Source: Lachnospiraceae bacterium C6A11 (GTDB taxonomy: Bacteria; Bacillota; Clostridia; Lachnospirales; Lachnospiraceae). From it: a stretch of DNA of 64,000 nt. The stretch covers positions 62,001 to 126,000 of the forward strand of contig JNKY01000017.1 in NCBI GenBank assembly GCA_000702245.1. Direction: 5' to 3'. The position numbers and the translations under genes were made by a program. Of this stretch, positions 62,051-64,000 are shown piece after piece (the first letter of the stretch is position 1; each line of letters opens with the position of its first letter). The notes under the pieces were generated by a model. The model did no database searches, was not told the origin of the DNA, and worked only from the letters and a program-made list of their open reading frames with translations.

Positions 62051-63064
62051 TTAATTATCCTGTGAATAATATGTCTTCGCAAAGTTCCATGAATCCTTGC
62101 ACATTCTTGTGAGGTCGTATTCGGCCTTCCAGCCAAGCTCCTCATAAGCCTTCTTAGGATCCGCATAGCACATAGCTATATCGCCCTCACGTCTCGGCTT
62201 GATGCTGTATGGAACATCAACCTTATTTACCTCCTTGAAGGCATTTACGATGTCGAGAACGCTGTAGCCGATACCTGTTCCAAGGTTATATACATTAACG
62301 CCTGTACCACTCATAACCTTATCTACAGAATTTACATGACCTCTTGCAAGATCAACTACATGGATGTAATCTCTGACGCCTGTTCCGTCAGGTGTATCAT
62401 AATCATCACCAAATACACCAAGCTCAGGAAGCTTTCCTGAAGCAACCTGCATGATATAAGGCATAAGATTGTTTGGAATACCGTTTGGAACCTCTCCGAG
62501 AAGTCCGCTCTCGTGAGCACCGATCGGGTTGAAATATCTGAGAAGGATAACACTCCACTCATTATCTGCTGTATAGAAATCAGTCAGGATCTGCTCGATC
62601 ATGTGCTTTGTCCAGCCGTATGGGTTGGTGCAGATTCCCTTAGGACATTCCTCAGTGATAGGAATAAATGCAGGATTGCCGTAAACTGTTGCAGATGATG
62701 AGAAGATGATCCTCTTGCATCCGTATTCGTTCATAAGCTTGCAGAGGTTAAGTGTACCACCGATATTGTTCTCGTAGTACATAAGAGGCTTTTTGACAGA
62801 CTCCCCTACAGCCTTAAGACCAGCAAAGTGGATAACAGCATCAAAGCTGTTCTCTTCAAATATAACTCTCATTGAATCCGGGTCAAGCATATCTGCCTTG
62901 TAGAACTTAGGCTCCTTGCCGGTGATCTCCTTGATCTTATCAAGCACCTCAAGCTTAGAATTGTAAAGGTTATCAAAAATAACTACCTCATGTCCGTTTT
63001 TAAGAAGCTCAACTACTGTATGTGAGCCGATATAACCTGTTCCTCCTGATACAAGAATCTTCAT
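62051..63064 (-). CDS. galE: UDP-glucose 4-epimerase
   Basis: Interconverts UDP-glucose and UDP-galactose, using tightly bound NAD. The NAD motif is GGTGYIGSH (residues 7-15). The catalytic Ser/Tyr/Lys are in SSSATVYG and YGWTKHMIE (YxxxK). RYFNPIGAHESG and LGTGIGYSVLDIV are typical. The ATG at 63064 has AGGAGG 9 bp upstream and gives 337 residues, the usual length; in-frame codons before it overlap the divergent tRNA promoter. It supplies UDP-galactose for surface sugars or for galactose use; no other gal gene is in the window. Confidence 0.96.
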   Translation of the reverse strand: MKILVSGGTGYIGSHTVVELLKNGHEVVIFDNLYNSKLEVLDKIKEITGKEPKFYKADMLDPDSMRVIFEENSFDAVIHFAGLKAVGESVKKPLMYYENNIGGTLNLCKLMNEYGCKRIIFSSSATVYGNPAFIPITEECPKGICTNPYGWTKHMIEQILTDFYTADNEWSVILLRYFNPIGAHESGLLGEVPNGIPNNLMPYIMQVASGKLPELGVFGDDYDTPDGTGVRDYIHVVDLARGHVNSVDKVMSGTGVNVYNLGTGIGYSVLDIVNAFKEVNKVDVPYSIKPRREGDIAMCYADPKKAYEELGWKAEYDLTRMCKDSWNFAKTYYSQDN

Positions 63065-63108
63065 GAAATGTTTCCTCCTGATGAATAAAATATATCTTGT
63101 TTTTTGAT

Positions 63109-63137
63109 TTGACACAGCACGTGGGCTATGTTAAGAT
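63109..63137 (+). promoter_or_regulatory. Promoter of tRNA-Leu
   Basis: TTGACA (63109-63114) and TAAGAT (63132-63137) are separated by 17 bp, with transcription expected to start a few bases before the tRNA at 63151. The perfect -35 box fits a stable RNA gene. Confidence 0.8.
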
Positions 63138-63150
63138 TTCATAGTGTTCA

Positions 63151-63233
63151 GCCGGCATGTCGGAATGGCAGACGATGCAGACTCAAAATCTGTTGCGGGT
63201 AACCGCGTGTGGGTTCAAGTCCCACTGCCGGCA
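63151..63233 (+). tRNA. tRNA-Leu(CAA)
   Basis: An 83-nt class II tRNA. The acceptor stem GCCGGCA/TGCCGGC pairs over 7 bp (63151-63157 with 63226-63232), with discriminator A at 63233. The anticodon loop CTCAAAA (63182-63188) gives anticodon CAA (63184-63186), which reads UUG. A long variable arm (TGCGGG/CGCG) fits Leu. The T stem-loop GTGGG-TTCAAGT-CCCAC is at 63209-63225. CCA is not encoded. U36-A37 context aside, codons starting with U are substrates of MiaA and MiaB, both encoded in this window. Confidence 0.97.
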
Positions 63234-63242
63234 CTCTTTTAT

Positions 63243-63269
63243 GACCTGATAGCTTTCAGGTCTTTTTTT
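63243..63269 (+). terminator. Terminator of tRNA-Leu
   Basis: A 7-bp stem (GACCTGA 63243-63249 with TCAGGTC 63256-63262, loop of 6) runs into seven Ts (63263-63269). It lies 10 bp after the tRNA and just before the convergent peptidase gene's stop. Confidence 0.9.
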
Positions 63270-63274
63270 GTGCC

Positions 63275-64000
63275 TTAATTTCCAAAATATGAGAAATGCA
63301 TATAGTCGACCTTATTGCCCCAGGCGCCCTGAGTGAAACCGTATTTTGCAAGGATATTTGCTACGTTTCCGTCAGTTGCTATTGAGTAAGGATTCTTGCC
63401 CGGCTCGTAAAGTGAACCGCAGGTGATCCTGATACTTCCGTCGCTGTTATAATATGCTTCATAATTCTCGTTAGGGTTTATATCAACTGCAAGGCCTATT
63501 CCGTGCTGGCCGCTGAGATAATCTCCATCGTAGCCGCCGATAGCGTGGATAGGGAACTGCTCAGGCAGTGCATAGATCTCATCAAACGCCTTCTGAAGTG
63601 AAGGAGCAACCGCCTTGTTAACTTTTATGGTAAAGGTTCTGGTGTATTTCTCACCGGAGCTACCGTTCTTGAAATCCCATGCCTTGATGGTGATATCAAC
63701 CATATTTCTGTCGGCTTCTTCCTGACTGTCATAGGCTGCGTAACCTCTTGAAACTACAGCCTTGTTGCCAAAGATGCGTTCGTATTTGTCATAATAGCTT
63801 TCGTAGAGGTTGGTATAGTTTGTTGTGAACTTACCGCCCTTAACGGTATTCGGACCATAGGTGCCGTTATAGTTGAAATCAACCTTGCCGTCCTTGATGT
63901 ACCAGGTTCCGTTCTCGTTCTTTCCTGAACCTGTATAATATGGATCAAGTTCGCCCTGATTAATATATACCCAGCTACCGTTAAACTTGACAACAGTATT
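63275..64000 (-). CDS. M15-type peptidase with Trp-rich repeats, 5' end outside window
   Basis: 3' part of a leftward gene; the frame stays open to the right edge, so at least 241 residues are missing their N-terminus. The C-terminal 130 residues resemble the VanY/D,D-carboxypeptidase M15 fold: the zinc motif in SGQHGIGLAVDIN (His and Asp) and the final metal His in DYMHFSYFG. Upstream lie repeats such as NENGTWYIKDGKVDFNYNG, the same type as in the L,D-transpeptidase at 13798. The protein is therefore probably secreted and trims peptidoglycan at the cell surface. An ATG at 63703 is internal, not the start. Confidence 0.82.
   Translation of the reverse strand, partial: NTVVKFNGSWVYINQGELDPYYTGSGKNENGTWYIKDGKVDFNYNGTYGPNTVKGGKFTTNYTNLYESYYDKYERIFGNKAVVSRGYAAYDSQEEADRNMVDITIKAWDFKNGSSGEKYTRTFTIKVNKAVAPSLQKAFDEIYALPEQFPIHAIGGYDGDYLSGQHGIGLAVDINPNENYEAYYNSDGSIRITCGSLYEPGKNPYSIATDGNVANILAKYGFTQGAWGNKVDYMHFSYFGN

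Noticed and set aside
63703-63703. ATG at 63703 as the start of the M15-type peptidase
   Set aside because: The same frame is open upstream to the window edge and encodes the typical Trp-rich repeats, so this Met is internal.

Overview
The window looks like chromosomal core sequence from a low-to-moderate GC Gram-positive bacterium of the class Clostridia, most likely family Lachnospiraceae. This rests on the gene set (RecU, SepF, DivIVA, YerB-type DUF3048 lipoprotein, RpsU-PhoH-YbeY order, MutS-MutL-MiaA string), on strong AGGAGG-type ribosome sites, and on cell-wall enzymes carrying Gly/Trp-Trp repeats common in that family. No prophage, plasmid, CRISPR or insertion sequence was found. The only true mobile-type protein is a single tyrosine recombinase that resembles the chromosomal XerS class.

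Layout. 1-19303 is read rightward: a 5'-truncated giant charged protein, rpsU, a membrane lipid pair (flippase-like protein and pssA), phoH-ybeY-DUF3048 lipoprotein, two FAD dehydrogenases, the proline genes proB and proA with a 5-formyl-THF cyclo-ligase between them, a repeat-rich L,D-transpeptidase, a MoxR ATPase/VWA pair, a patatin phospholipase and a cytidylate-kinase-like protein. A bidirectional terminator at 19318-19351 separates this block from the leftward genes. 19400-20515 is the recombinase, with a dif-like inverted repeat just upstream.

20658-27950 is a leftward polyamine cluster in the order arginine decarboxylase, SpeE-like aminopropyltransferase, carboxy(nor)spermidine dehydrogenase, carboxy(nor)spermidine decarboxylase, agmatine deiminase, N-carbamoylputrescine amidase. 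It encodes arginine to agmatine to putrescine, and putrescine to spermidine by the aspartate-semialdehyde (carboxyspermidine) route. The SpeE homologue has changed substrate-site residues and no speD is present, which makes its role the most intriguing biochemical question here. RmuC and a WYL regulator follow.

31075-54637 is a long leftward run: miaB-mutS-mutL-miaA, a C-S lyase, radC-mreC-mreD-PBP2-rodA-mgsA, a D,D-carboxypeptidase, an HlyD-like protein, yggS-sepF-divIVA, aroB, lspA, rluD. mreB and minCDE are missing from places where many Clostridia carry them, which would fit an ovoid or coccoid cell. Divergent from miaB is a small LysM protein like the SOS division inhibitor YneA; its promoter carries LexA-box-like sequences.

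55122-64000 holds nadE, recU, a second pseudouridine synthase, a membrane protein, a perfect 16-bp tandem repeat, an RsmF-type rRNA methyltransferase, a TPR membrane protein and galE (all leftward), then a rightward tRNA-Leu(CAA) and the 3' part of a leftward M15-type peptidase with the same Trp-rich repeats as the L,D-transpeptidase. Functional calls come from motifs and family knowledge read by eye; no database search was run.
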